Shown: positions 32,591-41,521 of the stretch, one piece after another
How positions within the stretch are numbered: position 1 is the stretch's first letter
How the letters are laid out: every line of letters starts with the position of its first letter
Assembly: GCA_963751835.1 (NCBI GenBank)
Contig: CAVVWD010000011.1
Span: 434,001 to 498,000, forward strand
Source of the DNA: JACVRW01 sp963751835
GTDB taxonomy: Bacteria; Actinomycetota; Thermoleophilia; Solirubrobacterales; Thermoleophilaceae
Length of the DNA stretch: 64,000 nucleotides
Direction of reading: 5' to 3'
Made by a program: the position numbers and the translations under genes
The notes under the pieces: model-generated
Databases searched by the model: none
What the model was told of the DNA's origin: nothing
Seen by the model: the letters and a program-made list of their open reading frames with translations, nothing else

Positions 32591-34087
32591 ATGACGACCG
32601 CCGCCGCGCTACCCGAGGCACTCTCCGACGCCGCCCGCTCGTTCGCCGAAGGGCCTCACCGGCTGCTGATCGGCGGCGAGCGCCTCGAGGCCGCGGACGG
32701 CCGGACGTTCGACACGCTCGACCCGTCGACCGGCCGGGTGATCGCCCCGGTTGCCTATGCGGGCGCCGAGGACGTCGACCGCGCGGTACGCGCAGCGCGC
32801 GAGGCGTTCGACGACGGCCGCTGGAGCGGGATCGCGGCCGCGGAGCGGACGAGCGCGATGCTCGCGCTGGCCGACGCGATCGACGCGCACGCCGACGAGC
32901 TCGCGCAGCTCGAGTCGCTCGACAACGGCAAGCCGCTCAAGCTCGCGAAGCGGGTGGACGTGAAGCTGGCGGCCGAGCACATTCGCTACTTCGCCGGTTG
33001 GCCCACGCGCATCACGGGCGAGGTGCTGCCGGTCGCCCAGCGCGGCATGCACTGCTACACGCGCAAGGAGCCGGTGGGCGTGGCCGGCCAGATCATCCCC
33101 TGGAACTTCCCGCTCCTGATGGCGGCGTGGAAGACCGGCCCGGCGCTCGCGGCGGGCTGCACGGTCGTGCTGAAGCCGGCCGAGCAGACACCGCTCACCG
33201 CACTGCGGCTCGGCGAGCTGGCGCTCGAGGCCGGTCTGCCGGAGGGCGTGCTCAACGTGATCACGGGCGACGGCGAGACCGGCGCGGCGCTCGTGGACCA
33301 TCCGGGCGTCGACAAGATCGCCTTCACCGGCTCGACTGCAGTCGGGCGTGAGATCGGGGCGAAGGCGGGCCGGGCGCTCAAGCGCGTGACGCTCGAGCTC
33401 GGCGGCAAGTCACCCAACATCATCCTCCCCGACGCAGACCTCGAGCAGGCCGTCAAGGGCGCCTACCAGGCGATCTACTACAACAGCGGCCAGGCCTGCA
33501 ACGCCGGCTCCCGCCTGTTCGTCCACAGCGACCAGTACGACGAGGTGATGGGCGGGCTCGTCGAAGCCGCGGGCAAGGCGCGCATCGGCCCGGGCCTCGA
33601 TCCGGCGACACAGCTGGGCCCGCTGATCTCGGCCGAGCAGCGGGAGCGCGTGTGCGGCTATATCGAGCGCGGCAAGTCCGAGGGCGCGGAGCTCCTGACC
33701 GGCGGCGCCAGCCTCGAGGGCGACGGCTGGTTCGTCGAGCCGACGCTCTTCAGCACCACGCGCGACGACCTGACGATCGCGCGCGAGGAGATCTTCGGCC
33801 CCGTGCTGGTGGCGCTTCCGTACGACTCCATCGAGGAGGTCGCCCGCCGCGCCAACGACACCGAGTACGGCCTGGCCGCGGGCGTCTGGACCCGCGACCT
33901 CGCGAAGGCGCACAAGCTCGCCGCGCTGCTGCGCGCCGGCGACATCTGGATCAACACCTGGAGCGCGGGCGACCCGGCGGCCCCGTTCGGCGGCTTCAAG
34001 TCCTCCGGCGTCGGGCGCGAGCACGGCCGCGAGGGCCTCGAGTCCTACCTCGAGAACAAGACCGTCTGGGTGAATCTGGGCGACTGA
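32591..34087 (+). CDS. NAD(P)-dependent aldehyde dehydrogenase
   Basis: A 498-residue ALDH of class 1/2 type. IIPWNFPLLMAAWKTGPALA and FTGSTAVGREIG form the Rossmann site. ELGGKSPNII carries the general-base Glu and NSGQACNAGSRLF the nucleophilic Cys. EEIFGPVL and NDTEYGLAAGVWT are also conserved. It oxidises an aldehyde to the acid. Context suggests the product of the upstream ADH/hydratase route, or 2-oxoglutarate semialdehyde from the facing hydroxyproline genes. The sequence resembles general ALDHs more than GabD-type ones, so the first is more likely. Confidence 0.92.
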   Translation: MTTAAALPEALSDAARSFAEGPHRLLIGGERLEAADGRTFDTLDPSTGRVIAPVAYAGAEDVDRAVRAAREAFDDGRWSGIAAAERTSAMLALADAIDAHADELAQLESLDNGKPLKLAKRVDVKLAAEHIRYFAGWPTRITGEVLPVAQRGMHCYTRKEPVGVAGQIIPWNFPLLMAAWKTGPALAAGCTVVLKPAEQTPLTALRLGELALEAGLPEGVLNVITGDGETGAALVDHPGVDKIAFTGSTAVGREIGAKAGRALKRVTLELGGKSPNIILPDADLEQAVKGAYQAIYYNSGQACNAGSRLFVHSDQYDEVMGGLVEAAGKARIGPGLDPATQLGPLISAEQRERVCGYIERGKSEGAELLTGGASLEGDGWFVEPTLFSTTRDDLTIAREEIFGPVLVALPYDSIEEVARRANDTEYGLAAGVWTRDLAKAHKLAALLRAGDIWINTWSAGDPAAPFGGFKSSGVGREHGREGLESYLENKTVWVNLGD

Positions 34088-34115
34088 TGCGCCGAGGCCA
34101 TCCCGGCGACGGTGG

Positions 34116-34295
34116 TTACCGCGAAGCAGTCCGAGCGAGAGCTGTCCCGCCCCAGCTGAGCCACCTGGAGGGCCGCCGCCGCGGCCGGCTGCGCCGGTAG
34201 TCGGTCAGCGTCAGTCCGGGCGGCAGGCTGCTGTCCAGGTAGAAGACGTCGTCGCGAGGCTCGAGAACGTGGCTCTGTACCCGTGGAATCTGCAT
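34116..34295 (-). CDS. Small basic conserved hypothetical protein
   Basis: A 59-residue protein. DDVFYLDSSLPPGLTLTDYR followed by RSRPRRRPSRWL looks like a motif I recall from short actinobacterial proteins of unknown function (D-V-F-Y-x-D-x-S-L-P). The ATG at 34293-34295 was chosen, and the longer frame upstream is not protein-like. It lies between the aldehyde dehydrogenase and the convergent oxidase. The remaining 34296-34493 shows no gene, only GC-rich dyads. Confidence 0.45.
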   Translation of the reverse strand: MQIPRVQSHVLEPRDDVFYLDSSLPPGLTLTDYRRSRPRRRPSRWLSWGGTALARTASR

Positions 34296-34493
34296 GGGTC
34301 GAGCTTTGCGCCGCCGGAGCCTCGAAACCATGCGGGCGAGCCCGCGTATTCGGGGGTCGGGCCAGCCTCTCGGCGAGGGGTGGCTACCCGCACCCGCATG
34401 AAATGCGACCCTGGCCGTGGCCATCGACACCGCCCGTGCTGCGTTTCCGTTGACTATTAACGGCAACGTAGCGCGGGTCGTGCCCTCGTCCAC

Positions 34494-35627
34494 CTAGAAC
34501 CGGTCCGGGTCGAAGGGACCGAGGTCGAGGGCCGGCTCCTCCCCCATGAGCGCCTGCGCGATCAGCCGGCCCGTGATCGGACCGTGCGCCACGCCCGCGC
34601 CCTCGTGACCGGTGGCGATCCAGAGCCCTTCGGCGGCGGCCGACGGCCCGATCGCGGGCAGGCCGCCCGGCAGCCAGGGGCGCAGGCCCGCCCAGGCGCC
34701 GTCCACGCGCAGCTCGCGGATCCCCGGCGCGATTCGCGCCGCCGACTCGAGCAGCGCCTCGCTCACGGCCGGCTCGACGGACAGGTCGAAGCCGCGCCGC
34801 TCGCGGCTCGAGCCGACGAGCACGTGGCCGTCGAGCGTGGTCTCCACCACGGTGCTCACGAGGAGGCCCGCCCGCTCGCTCTCCACCGCCGCCATGTACG
34901 AGCCGTCGATCACCTTGTGGCGCAGGAAGCCGGGGCGGCGCTCGAGCCGGACGAGCTGGCCCTTGCGCGGCTCGACCGGGAGATCGAGACCCGCGCCGCG
35001 TGCGAGCGGCGCGCTCCACGCGCCGGCGGCGATCACGACCGCATCGGCGGCGATGCGAGCCCCGGCAGCCGCGATGCCCTGGACGCGCCCGCCGCGCACC
35101 GTCACCGACTCGACCGGCCAACCCGTCTCGACAGCCGCTCCGAGCGCCTCCGCCTCACGCGCGAGGCCGCGGGCGATCGCGCGCGGGTCGCACTGGAGAT
35201 CGCGCGGAAACGAGGCTGCTCCGAGCAGCTCGCCGCGCAGCTCCGGCTCGGCCTCCCGGACCTGGGCGGCATCGAGCAGCGAGCACTCGACCCCCGCGGC
35301 GCGCAGCTCGTCCACCCGTCCGGGCTCTTCCTCCCACGACTCCGCGCCCGTGTGGACCACGAGCGCTCCCTTGCGCCTGATCCCCGCCTCGGCGCCGAGC
35401 AGCTCCTCGAGCTCGTCGAAGGCCTCGAGGCCCAGCCGTGCGAGCTCGAGCTCGGCGCCCGGCCGCTTGTCGCAGCAGAGGACGTTGCCCTCGCCGAGCC
35501 CGGTGGTGCCGCCCGACACCTCGCCCCCGTCGACTAGGCAGACCCGCACCCCGCGGCGCGCCAGCTCGAATGCGGTGGCGCAGCCGACGATGCCGGCCCC
35601 GACGATCGCGACCTCGCAGCTCGTCAG
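34494..35627 (-). CDS. FAD-dependent D-amino acid (D-hydroxyproline?) oxidase
   Basis: A 377-residue DAO-family flavoprotein. CEVAIVGAGIVGCATAFELA binds FAD, GGTTGLGEGNVLCCDK follows, and GLWIATGHEGAGVAHGPITG closes the site near the C-terminus. No ATG, GTG or TTG exists in frame for over 40 codons before the FAD strand. A CTG at 35627 overlaps the epimerase stop as CTGA and puts the FAD motif at residue 5, so CTG is the likely start. Coupled to the epimerase and deaminase genes, it probably oxidises cis-4-hydroxy-D-proline. Confidence 0.85.
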   Translation of the reverse strand: MTSCEVAIVGAGIVGCATAFELARRGVRVCLVDGGEVSGGTTGLGEGNVLCCDKRPGAELELARLGLEAFDELEELLGAEAGIRRKGALVVHTGAESWEEEPGRVDELRAAGVECSLLDAAQVREAEPELRGELLGAASFPRDLQCDPRAIARGLAREAEALGAAVETGWPVESVTVRGGRVQGIAAAGARIAADAVVIAAGAWSAPLARGAGLDLPVEPRKGQLVRLERRPGFLRHKVIDGSYMAAVESERAGLLVSTVVETTLDGHVLVGSSRERRGFDLSVEPAVSEALLESAARIAPGIRELRVDGAWAGLRPWLPGGLPAIGPSAAAEGLWIATGHEGAGVAHGPITGRLIAQALMGEEPALDLGPFDPDRF

Positions 35628-36625
35628 AGAGCGAACCCGGCCGGGAACGGGTCCTCGGGGTCGAGCATGTACTGGCCCATGCCGGTTATCCAGGCGCGCC
35701 CGCTGATCTCCGGCACCACCGCCGGAACGCCGGCGACCTCGGTCTCCTCGACGATCCGCCCGGCGAAGCGGGTGCCGATCACGGAGCGGTTCACAAACTC
35801 CTCGCCCATACCCAGCTCGCCGCGCGCATGCAGCTGGGCGAGCCTCGCCGAGGTCCCGGTGCCGCACGGCGAGCGGTCGAGCCAGCCCGGATGAATCGAG
35901 GTCGCGCTGCGCTGGGAGCGCCGCCCGTCCTCGCCCGGGGCCGTGAACACCACGTGCCGGCAGCCCGATATCCGCTCGTCCGCCGGGTGGACCGGCCGCT
36001 CCGACCCGTTGATCGCCGCCATGATGTCCAGGCCGGTCGCGATCAGCTCGTCCGCCCGCGCCGGGTCGACCTCGAGCCCGGCGGAGTCGGCGGGCAGGAT
36101 CGCGTAGAAGTTGCCGCCGAAGGCCATGTCGTAGGTGAGCGCGCGGCCGTTCAGCGTCACGCTGCGCTCGCGCGCGAGCAGGAACGAGGGCACGTTGCGC
36201 AGGCTGACCGAGCGCGCGCGGCCGCCGTCGACCGCGACGCGGGCCTCGACGAGGCCGGCCGGCGTGTCGAGCCGCACCACCGTCTCGGGCTCGCGCACCT
36301 CGACCATCCCGGTCTCCACCAGCACGGTCGCCACCCCGATCGTGCCGTGCCCGCACATCGGGAGGCAGCCGGAGACCTCGATGAAGACGACGCCCCAGTC
36401 GGCGTCGTCGCGGAGCGGCGGCTGGAGGATGGCGCCGGACATGGCGCCGTGCCCGCGCGGCTCGCGCATCAGCAGCAGCCGCAGATCGTCCATTTGCTCC
36501 TCGAAGTGGAGCTTGCGCTCGAGCATGCTGGCGCCGGGGATCGGGCCGATCCCGCCCGTGATCACGCGCGTCGGCATCCCCTCGGTGTGGGAGTCGACCG
36601 CCGCGAAGACCCGGCCTGCGATCAC
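35624..36625 (-). CDS. Proline racemase-family epimerase (4-hydroxyproline 2-epimerase likely)
   Basis: A 333-residue protein. The start VFAAVDSHTEGMPTRVITGG is characteristic. Both catalytic cysteines are present, in CLPMCGHGTIG near residue 88 and DRSPCGTGTSARLA near residue 243. This means a two-base racemase or epimerase, not the dehydratase branch that has Thr at the first site. Neighbours (DapA-type deaminase and D-amino acid oxidase) fit trans-4-hydroxy-L-proline epimerisation to the cis-D form. GTG 36625 overlaps the upstream stop (GTGA). Confidence 0.9.
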   Translation of the reverse strand: MIAGRVFAAVDSHTEGMPTRVITGGIGPIPGASMLERKLHFEEQMDDLRLLLMREPRGHGAMSGAILQPPLRDDADWGVVFIEVSGCLPMCGHGTIGVATVLVETGMVEVREPETVVRLDTPAGLVEARVAVDGGRARSVSLRNVPSFLLARERSVTLNGRALTYDMAFGGNFYAILPADSAGLEVDPARADELIATGLDIMAAINGSERPVHPADERISGCRHVVFTAPGEDGRRSQRSATSIHPGWLDRSPCGTGTSARLAQLHARGELGMGEEFVNRSVIGTRFAGRIVEETEVAGVPAVVPEISGRAWITGMGQYMLDPEDPFPAGFAL

Positions 36626-37506
36626 CCCGCCACTCCGGCTCCGAGCGCCCTCACCGCCTCCTCGACCTCGCGCCGCTCGTCCTCTGTCAGCTCGAGCCGC
36701 GGCGGGCGGCACGGCCCGCCCTCCCGTCCGACCAGGTCCATCGCGGCCTTGAAGTACTGGACGAGCTTCGGGTGCATGTCCAGCCGTCCCAGTGGCAACA
36801 GCCGGGCATGGAGCTCACGGGCCTCCTCGAGACGACCCTCCGAGCAGAGGCTGAACAGCTCCACGCACTCGCGCGGCGCGACGTTCGCGACGCCGGCGAT
36901 CCAGCCCCTCGCCCCCGCGCAGAAGCCCTCGAGCGCCCAGTCGTCGCCGCCCACCAACACCTCGAAGCCCTCGGTCGTGTTCAGAATCTCGGCGATCCGG
37001 CGGGCGTCCCCCGAGCACTCCTTGACCGCCACCACGCCGTCGATCTCGGCGAGCCGCGCGATCAGGTCCGGGCGCATGTCGGTACCGCTCGCCTTGGGGT
37101 TGTTGTAGGCCATGATCGGCAGCTCGGTTGAGCCTGCCACCCCGCGGTAGAAGTGCTCGATCTCGCGTGTGTCGCCCTGGTAGCCGAGCGGCGGCAGCAG
37201 CATCAACGCGCCCGCGCCCCCGGCGGCGGCGTCGGCCGCAAAGGCGGTCGAGGCCTCCGGCGTCTCGCTCGACACGCCCGCGGTGACCGTGACGCGCCCG
37301 CTCGCCGCCTCCACGAGCGTCTCGATGACGAGCCGGCGCTCGCGAGCGCTCAGGCTCGGCGCCTCGCCCATCGTGCCGGTACCGACGAGGCCGGCGGCCC
37401 CGTTGTCGAGGAGCCACTCCGCATTGCGGCCGAGCGCGGCCGCGTCCACGGCGCCGCTCTCGTCGAACGGTGTGAGCAGCGCGGGGATCACCCCCTCGAA
37501 GTACAT
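36622..37506 (-). CDS. DapA-family lyase, probable pyrroline-4-hydroxy-2-carboxylate deaminase
   Basis: A 294-residue class I aldolase-fold protein. VIPALLTPFDESGAVDA is followed by VGTGTMGEAPSLSARER (carboxylate loop), Tyr of PIMAYNNPKASG, and the Schiff-base Lys of VVAVKECSGDARR. True DapA has GTTGE, whereas the loop here is GTMGE, as in several non-lysine relatives. As first gene of a coupled unit with epimerase and D-amino acid oxidase it fits the deaminase that makes 2-oxoglutarate semialdehyde in hydroxyproline breakdown. The assignment rests on context. Confidence 0.8.
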   Translation of the reverse strand: MYFEGVIPALLTPFDESGAVDAAALGRNAEWLLDNGAAGLVGTGTMGEAPSLSARERRLVIETLVEAASGRVTVTAGVSSETPEASTAFAADAAAGGAGALMLLPPLGYQGDTREIEHFYRGVAGSTELPIMAYNNPKASGTDMRPDLIARLAEIDGVVAVKECSGDARRIAEILNTTEGFEVLVGGDDWALEGFCAGARGWIAGVANVAPRECVELFSLCSEGRLEEARELHARLLPLGRLDMHPKLVQYFKAAMDLVGREGGPCRPPRLELTEDERREVEEAVRALGAGVAG

Positions 37507-37559
37507 GTCGACTCTCCTTCCTCCGGGTGGGGCGAGTGTTGCACGCCGCGGCCGCCGGC

Positions 37560-38789
37560 TCAGCGGCGGCCGATGCGGTAGACCGGCCCGTTCAGCGAGA
37601 CCGCGTACACGCGGCCCCTGCCGTCCTCTCCGAACGAGACGAGGCCCGAGACCCGCAGGCCGCTCGACCGCGAGGCGGCGCTGCCGCGCCTCAAGCTGGC
37701 CAGGCGAATGCCCGGGTTGCAGTAGTCGCCGTAGATGTAGCGCCCGGTCCAGCCACGGCCGAGTGACGGGTCGCGGATGACGTAGCCCCCGATGATCGAG
37801 CAGAAGCCGCCGTCCTGGGAATGGGCGATCACCGGCGGAACGTGGCCTGGCGCCCGGCCGCCCTCGTAGCTGTCGCGGCCCTCGAAGACGTCCCAGCCGA
37901 AGTTGTAGCCGCCGCGCGGCGCCGCACCTCGGCCCGGGCCGGGCACATAGTCGATCTCCTCGATGGCGTCCTGGCCCACGTCCCCGATCGTGAGGCCACC
38001 CGTGCGCCGGTCGAACGAGAAGCGATACGGGTTGCGCAGGCCGAAGGCGTAGACCTCGCGGCGCGCGCCGGAGCGGTTTGCGAAGGGATTGTCCGCCGGG
38101 ATCGCGTAGCCGCCGTTCGGGAGCGGCTCGATGCGGACCATCTTTCCCAGGATGCGGCCGAGGTTCTGCGCGTTGTCGTCTGGGTCTCCGCCGCCACCGC
38201 CGTCCCCGAACGCCGCGTACAGCTTCCCGTCCGGGCCGAACTGCACCTGGCCGCCCTTGTGGTTGAAGCGCGAGTGGGCCACCCGCATGGTGGTCCGGCG
38301 CGAGCCGGGGTCGGCGCGGTCGGGGTTCCCCGACGAGCGCCGGAATTGCGCGATCGTCGGGAAGCCCTCCTGGTCCGTGTAGTAGACGTAGAAGCGGCCG
38401 GAGCGCGCGTAGTCGGGGGCGAACGCCATCGACAGCAGCCCGCTCTCCCCGCCCGTCGTGACCTCGCCCGAGATGTCGAGGAACGGCTCCTCAAGCACTC
38501 GCCCGCCCTTGACCACCAGGATCCGCCCGCCGCGCTCCACGACGAAGCGCCGCCTGTCCCCCCGCGGCGCCGTCAGGTAGGTCGGCTCGTCGAAGTTCCC
38601 CAGCGGAAGTAGCTGGACAGGGCGCGCGCTCGCCTGGCCGTCGCCGCCGCTGGTTCGGGCAGGCATCTCGGTAGCGGCCGGCCTAGTTGTGGCCGACGGC
38701 GCCTGCGAATCGTCGTCGTCCGAGGAGCAGGCGCCAAACACCGCGAGGGCCGACACGAGGATGGCGACTGGGTACCGGCTGGCCCTCAC
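37560..38789 (-). CDS. PQQ-type glucose/sorbosone dehydrogenase lipoprotein
   Basis: A 409-residue lipoprotein. The signal ends in the lipobox VFGAC, with Cys21 the lipidated residue, then a Ser/Asp/Thr-rich linker. The beta-propeller shows PTYLTAPRGDRRRFVVERGG, GLLSMAFAPDYARSGRFYVY, NHKGGQVQFGPDGKLYAAFG, GLRNPYRFSFDRRTGGLTIG and DVGQDAIEEIDYV, all hallmarks of soluble PQQ aldose dehydrogenases. His of SRFNHKGG is the probable base. It oxidises sugars at the outer face. The GTG start is 67 bases from the tRNA on the other strand. Confidence 0.9.
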   Translation of the reverse strand: MRASRYPVAILVSALAVFGACSSDDDDSQAPSATTRPAATEMPARTSGGDGQASARPVQLLPLGNFDEPTYLTAPRGDRRRFVVERGGRILVVKGGRVLEEPFLDISGEVTTGGESGLLSMAFAPDYARSGRFYVYYTDQEGFPTIAQFRRSSGNPDRADPGSRRTTMRVAHSRFNHKGGQVQFGPDGKLYAAFGDGGGGGDPDDNAQNLGRILGKMVRIEPLPNGGYAIPADNPFANRSGARREVYAFGLRNPYRFSFDRRTGGLTIGDVGQDAIEEIDYVPGPGRGAAPRGGYNFGWDVFEGRDSYEGGRAPGHVPPVIAHSQDGGFCSIIGGYVIRDPSLGRGWTGRYIYGDYCNPGIRLASLRRGSAASRSSGLRVSGLVSFGEDGRGRVYAVSLNGPVYRIGRR

Positions 38790-38856
38790 GCAGCTTCAGT
38801 ATGGCAATGGGCCCTGCCCGCCCCGCGCCAGATACGGGCGCTAGTCTTGGGCCCTT

Positions 38857-38930
38857 CGGGCTGTAGCGCAGCCTGGTAGCGCGCTCCGTTCGGGTCGGAG
38901 AGGTCGCTGGTTCAAATCCAGTCAGCCCGA
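38857..38930 (+). tRNA. tRNA-Pro (anticodon CGG)
   Basis: The acceptor arms CGGGCTG (38857-38863) and CAGCCCG (38923-38929) pair fully, with discriminator A. The anticodon stem CTCCG/CGGAG encloses the loop TTCGGGT, giving anticodon CGG, which reads CCG. The D-arm AGCGCAGCCTGGTAGCGC and the T-loop TTCAAAT are normal. CCA is not encoded. No integrase or repeated att core is seen beside it. Confidence 0.95.
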
Positions 38931-39021
38931 TTCCCGGCAGGACCGCGAATAGCGGCGCATAGCGGCGAAGGCCGCATCAGAGGGCGCCGCTTTCGCCCCT
39001 GTTCGCAGCGGTTCGCTCTCC

Positions 39022-39324
39022 TCAACTCAGGTCGTCGTCGGCGACCTGGACGTAGAACGCCCGCGTCATTGTGGGCTCGATCACCTCGGCGATCCGCTCG
39101 TGCCTGCGCGCCTCCTCGGGTGCCGTCCGCTCCAAGAAGGCTTCTATCTCGTCGAGCTCGATGTCGGTGAAGCCGATCGTCACGACGTCACGTGGATCGT
39201 CGAGGCCCTGGCCGGTAACTACCCGCGTGGGCACGCCGAATCCGCCCTCTCGCTGCCAGGCTGAGCGGAAGTCCTCGAGCGTCTTACCCTCGCGCAGCCT
39301 GCGCATCAGGATCGAGATGACCAC
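39022..39324 (-). CDS. Small dimeric alpha-beta barrel-like hypothetical protein
   Basis: A 100-residue protein with a ferredoxin-like alternation of strands and helices: VISILMRRLREGKTLEDFRS, VVTIGFTDIELDEIEAFLER and MTRAFYVQVADDDLS. It resembles small EthD or antibiotic-monooxygenase-type domains but lacks a clear catalytic residue. The GTG start is followed by GTC ATC. It is a single gene between the tRNA and the collagen-like gene. The function is unknown. Confidence 0.6.
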   Translation of the reverse strand: MVISILMRRLREGKTLEDFRSAWQREGGFGVPTRVVTGQGLDDPRDVVTIGFTDIELDEIEAFLERTAPEEARRHERIAEVIEPTMTRAFYVQVADDDLS

Positions 39325-39568
39325 CGCCGGCGGAACCTATCTCATCCACGGCGCGTCCCGCACGATCTGGTGGGGATGGATGGGCCACCTCTGCACCGCT
39401 CTGCAGCGCGCGTCAGCGACGTGTCTGCGGAATGTCGGTGGGTCGTGCTGTTCTTCAGCGCGGCTCCTCCCTTTGCCAGTAACCAATCGGCTTCCCAGGG
39501 AGCAGAGAGAAATCGCAGCGATGTCCCGTCCCCGGCGCGGCAGCTGTCGCGCCCGTCAGGAGGTCTAA

Positions 39569-40314
39569 ATGTTGGGCAAGGTTCGGCCGCGACGGCCCTC
39601 GGCCGCGATGGTGGTGGCGTTTCTCGCGCTCTGTGTAGCGTTGAGCGGTACGGCGGTTGGCGAGTCTGCCGTCACGTCCGCGCAGAAGCTGATCACCGGC
39701 AAGCAGATCAAGAACCGCTCGGTCACGGGCGTCGACATCAAGAGCAACTCGTTGACTAGCGGTGCCATCAAGAATCAATCGTTGCTGACGAGCGGATTTC
39801 AAGCTCGGCGAGCTGCCGGTTGGACCGGCGGGCGCCAAGGGCGACGTCGGCCCGCAGGGCGCGAAGGGTGACAAGGGCGATCCCGGCGCGAACGGGTCGC
39901 CCGACACCCCGCAGCAGGTGCTGGCCAAGCTCGAGCAGGTGGACGGCTCCGGATCCGGCCTCGACGCCGACACCGTCGACGGGACCGATGCAACCGTGCT
40001 GCTGCAGGATGCGGGCAGTAGTCGTGGGTGGGGGCGCAGGGCCGCCTCAATTCGTCGGCACAGCGGCACCGGGGTTTAACGTCACGAGCGTCCCAGCGAA
40101 CACCTGCGCGCCCCAGTCTTCGTTCGGCATCGCCGGCTTGCAGGTCACCGATTTTCTTCTCGTGGAACGGCAATCGCCCCCAACGAGTGGAATCCTGGAC
40201 TCGTTCCGAATCGGCGCAGGTCCCAATCCGCAGGTGGCGTACGCCGTCTGCAACACGACCGACGCTGCGATCGATCCGCCCCAAGCGGAGTTCCGGGTCA
40301 TGGCTCTCCGGTGA
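39569..40314 (+). pseudogene. Collagen-like surface protein, two frameshifts
   Basis: The ATG at 39569 follows CAGGAGGTC. Residues 1-32 hold a membrane or signal segment (AAMVVAFLALCVALSGTAVG), then a Q/K/S-rich stem (GKQIKNRSVTGVDIKSNSLT). One extra base near 39795 shifts the frame to DFKLGELPVGPAGAKGDVGP (collagen-like triplets) and LDADTVDGTDATVLLQ. A second shift near 40015 leads to a C-terminal domain (FVGTAAPGFNVTSVPANTCA; LQVTDFLLVERQSP) ending at 40314. Repaired, it is about 247 residues, probably a cell-surface fibre of the type abundant in Thermoleophilia. Confidence 0.78.
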
Positions 40315-40355
40315 TCGACCGTCGTCGCCGCCCGCCGAAGCATCAGGCTTCGACC

Positions 40356-41225
40356 TCAGCGAGCGACCGTTGCCCGTTCGAGGATTCGAGCTACCAAGGG
40401 CATGTGTGCGGAGCGCCAGACGTGTCGCTCCTCGTACGGCCACTCGTAAATCGGGGCGCCGTCGCGAATCAGCTCGACCAGTCGGGGTTGTTCGAGCTCC
40501 TCGGCGGACCACTCGTAGAGGCGTTGCCCGCGCGGCGCGATGACGGCGTAGTCGAGCATCCGTCCGAGACGATGCTCATCGGCGAGGTAGATCTCGATTG
40601 CTCCCCGGAGCGGATAGCGGTCGGGAAGCACGCGGCCGAGTGAGAGGAAGGCTCCCGCCATTCCGAGCCGGGGATCGCCGAGGACGCGGGCGAGCGGAGC
40701 GCATCGGCCGAGGGCGAGGCGCGGGGCGGCGACCAACGCGTGCGCGTAGAGGACGCGGACCAGCGCCACATTCATGAAGAATCGCTCGGGCGCGCTCTCC
40801 GTGGCGGCGAGCGCACGGTTCTCAAGGTAGGCGGCGACGATGCTCGAGTTATGGGCTCGATACCAGTTCCCAGCCTGCGGGTCCGCAATGAACGACAGCC
40901 AGAGCTCGACGGTCGGCGACGAGGGTTCGCCCTGAAACCCGCCGACAAGCGCCACGGACTCGCATCCGTCTCGCAGCAGCCGCTCGTTGATCGCCCGCCA
41001 CCAGGGGCTGCCTGGGCGCTCGGCGTGCACGGGATCGAGAAGTCCGCGCTTTGCCTGCCAGCGCATGAACGACAGCGCCGCGCGGCGGAAGGGCAGATGC
41101 CGCGGCGCCCGGCCCTCGGGACCGTGGTAGGTGCGTGAGAGAAGCGCGAGGCGCGCGACGGGATCGTCGCGGACGGCGGCGACCTGCGCCGCGGCTTGGG
41201 CCGCGGCGTTCATCCCCACGCTCAT
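40356..41225 (-). CDS. Conserved hypothetical protein, about 289 residues
   Basis: The protein is Ala/Arg-rich and mostly helical, with repeated aromatic segments (FMRWQAKRGLLDPVHAERPG; PWWRAINERLLRDGCESVAL; VLYAHALVAAPRLALGRCAP; DRYPLRGAIEIYLADEHRLG). There is no signal peptide, no clear membrane helix and no catalytic motif that I recognise. ATG 41225 was chosen, and TTG 41243 is possible. It is convergent with the collagen-like gene and divergent from the cupredoxin-like lipoprotein. Codon use matches its neighbours. The function is unknown. Confidence 0.6.
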   Translation of the reverse strand: MSVGMNAAAQAAAQVAAVRDDPVARLALLSRTYHGPEGRAPRHLPFRRAALSFMRWQAKRGLLDPVHAERPGSPWWRAINERLLRDGCESVALVGGFQGEPSSPTVELWLSFIADPQAGNWYRAHNSSIVAAYLENRALAATESAPERFFMNVALVRVLYAHALVAAPRLALGRCAPLARVLGDPRLGMAGAFLSLGRVLPDRYPLRGAIEIYLADEHRLGRMLDYAVIAPRGQRLYEWSAEELEQPRLVELIRDGAPIYEWPYEERHVWRSAHMPLVARILERATVAR

Positions 41226-41521
41226 CCGCCGCACTGATAGCAACGCTTCGCGCGGCCATCAAACGAACGGCCTGCGGGCTCGGCTGTCCCCGGGCCGTGC
41301 ACCCTGATCGTACGCCCCGCCGGGCGGGCGTATTCGGCCTTACTACGGCAGAGGGGCAGACTCCGGCCTGCCCGTGCGGGAGGTGGGCTTTTGTCCACTT
41401 TCGCTTGACGGATCGGGCGAACGGGGCCTTTCTAGATAGGGCGGGTCGCTTCTGCCCTACCTGGTCCCTCCACTGGGCGAAGCGGCCCGTTCATGCACAG
41501 CGCGACACGGAGGCGCCCGAA

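Noticed and set aside
32591..34087. Firm assignment of the aldehyde dehydrogenase to 2-oxoglutarate semialdehyde
   Set aside because: The sequence is a general class 1/2 ALDH and it lies on the opposite strand from the hydroxyproline-type genes.
38857..39021. tRNA-Pro as an integration site, with a short repeat (ATAGCGGCG) downstream
   Set aside because: No integrase, no second copy of the tRNA 3' end, and neighbours are ordinary chromosomal genes.
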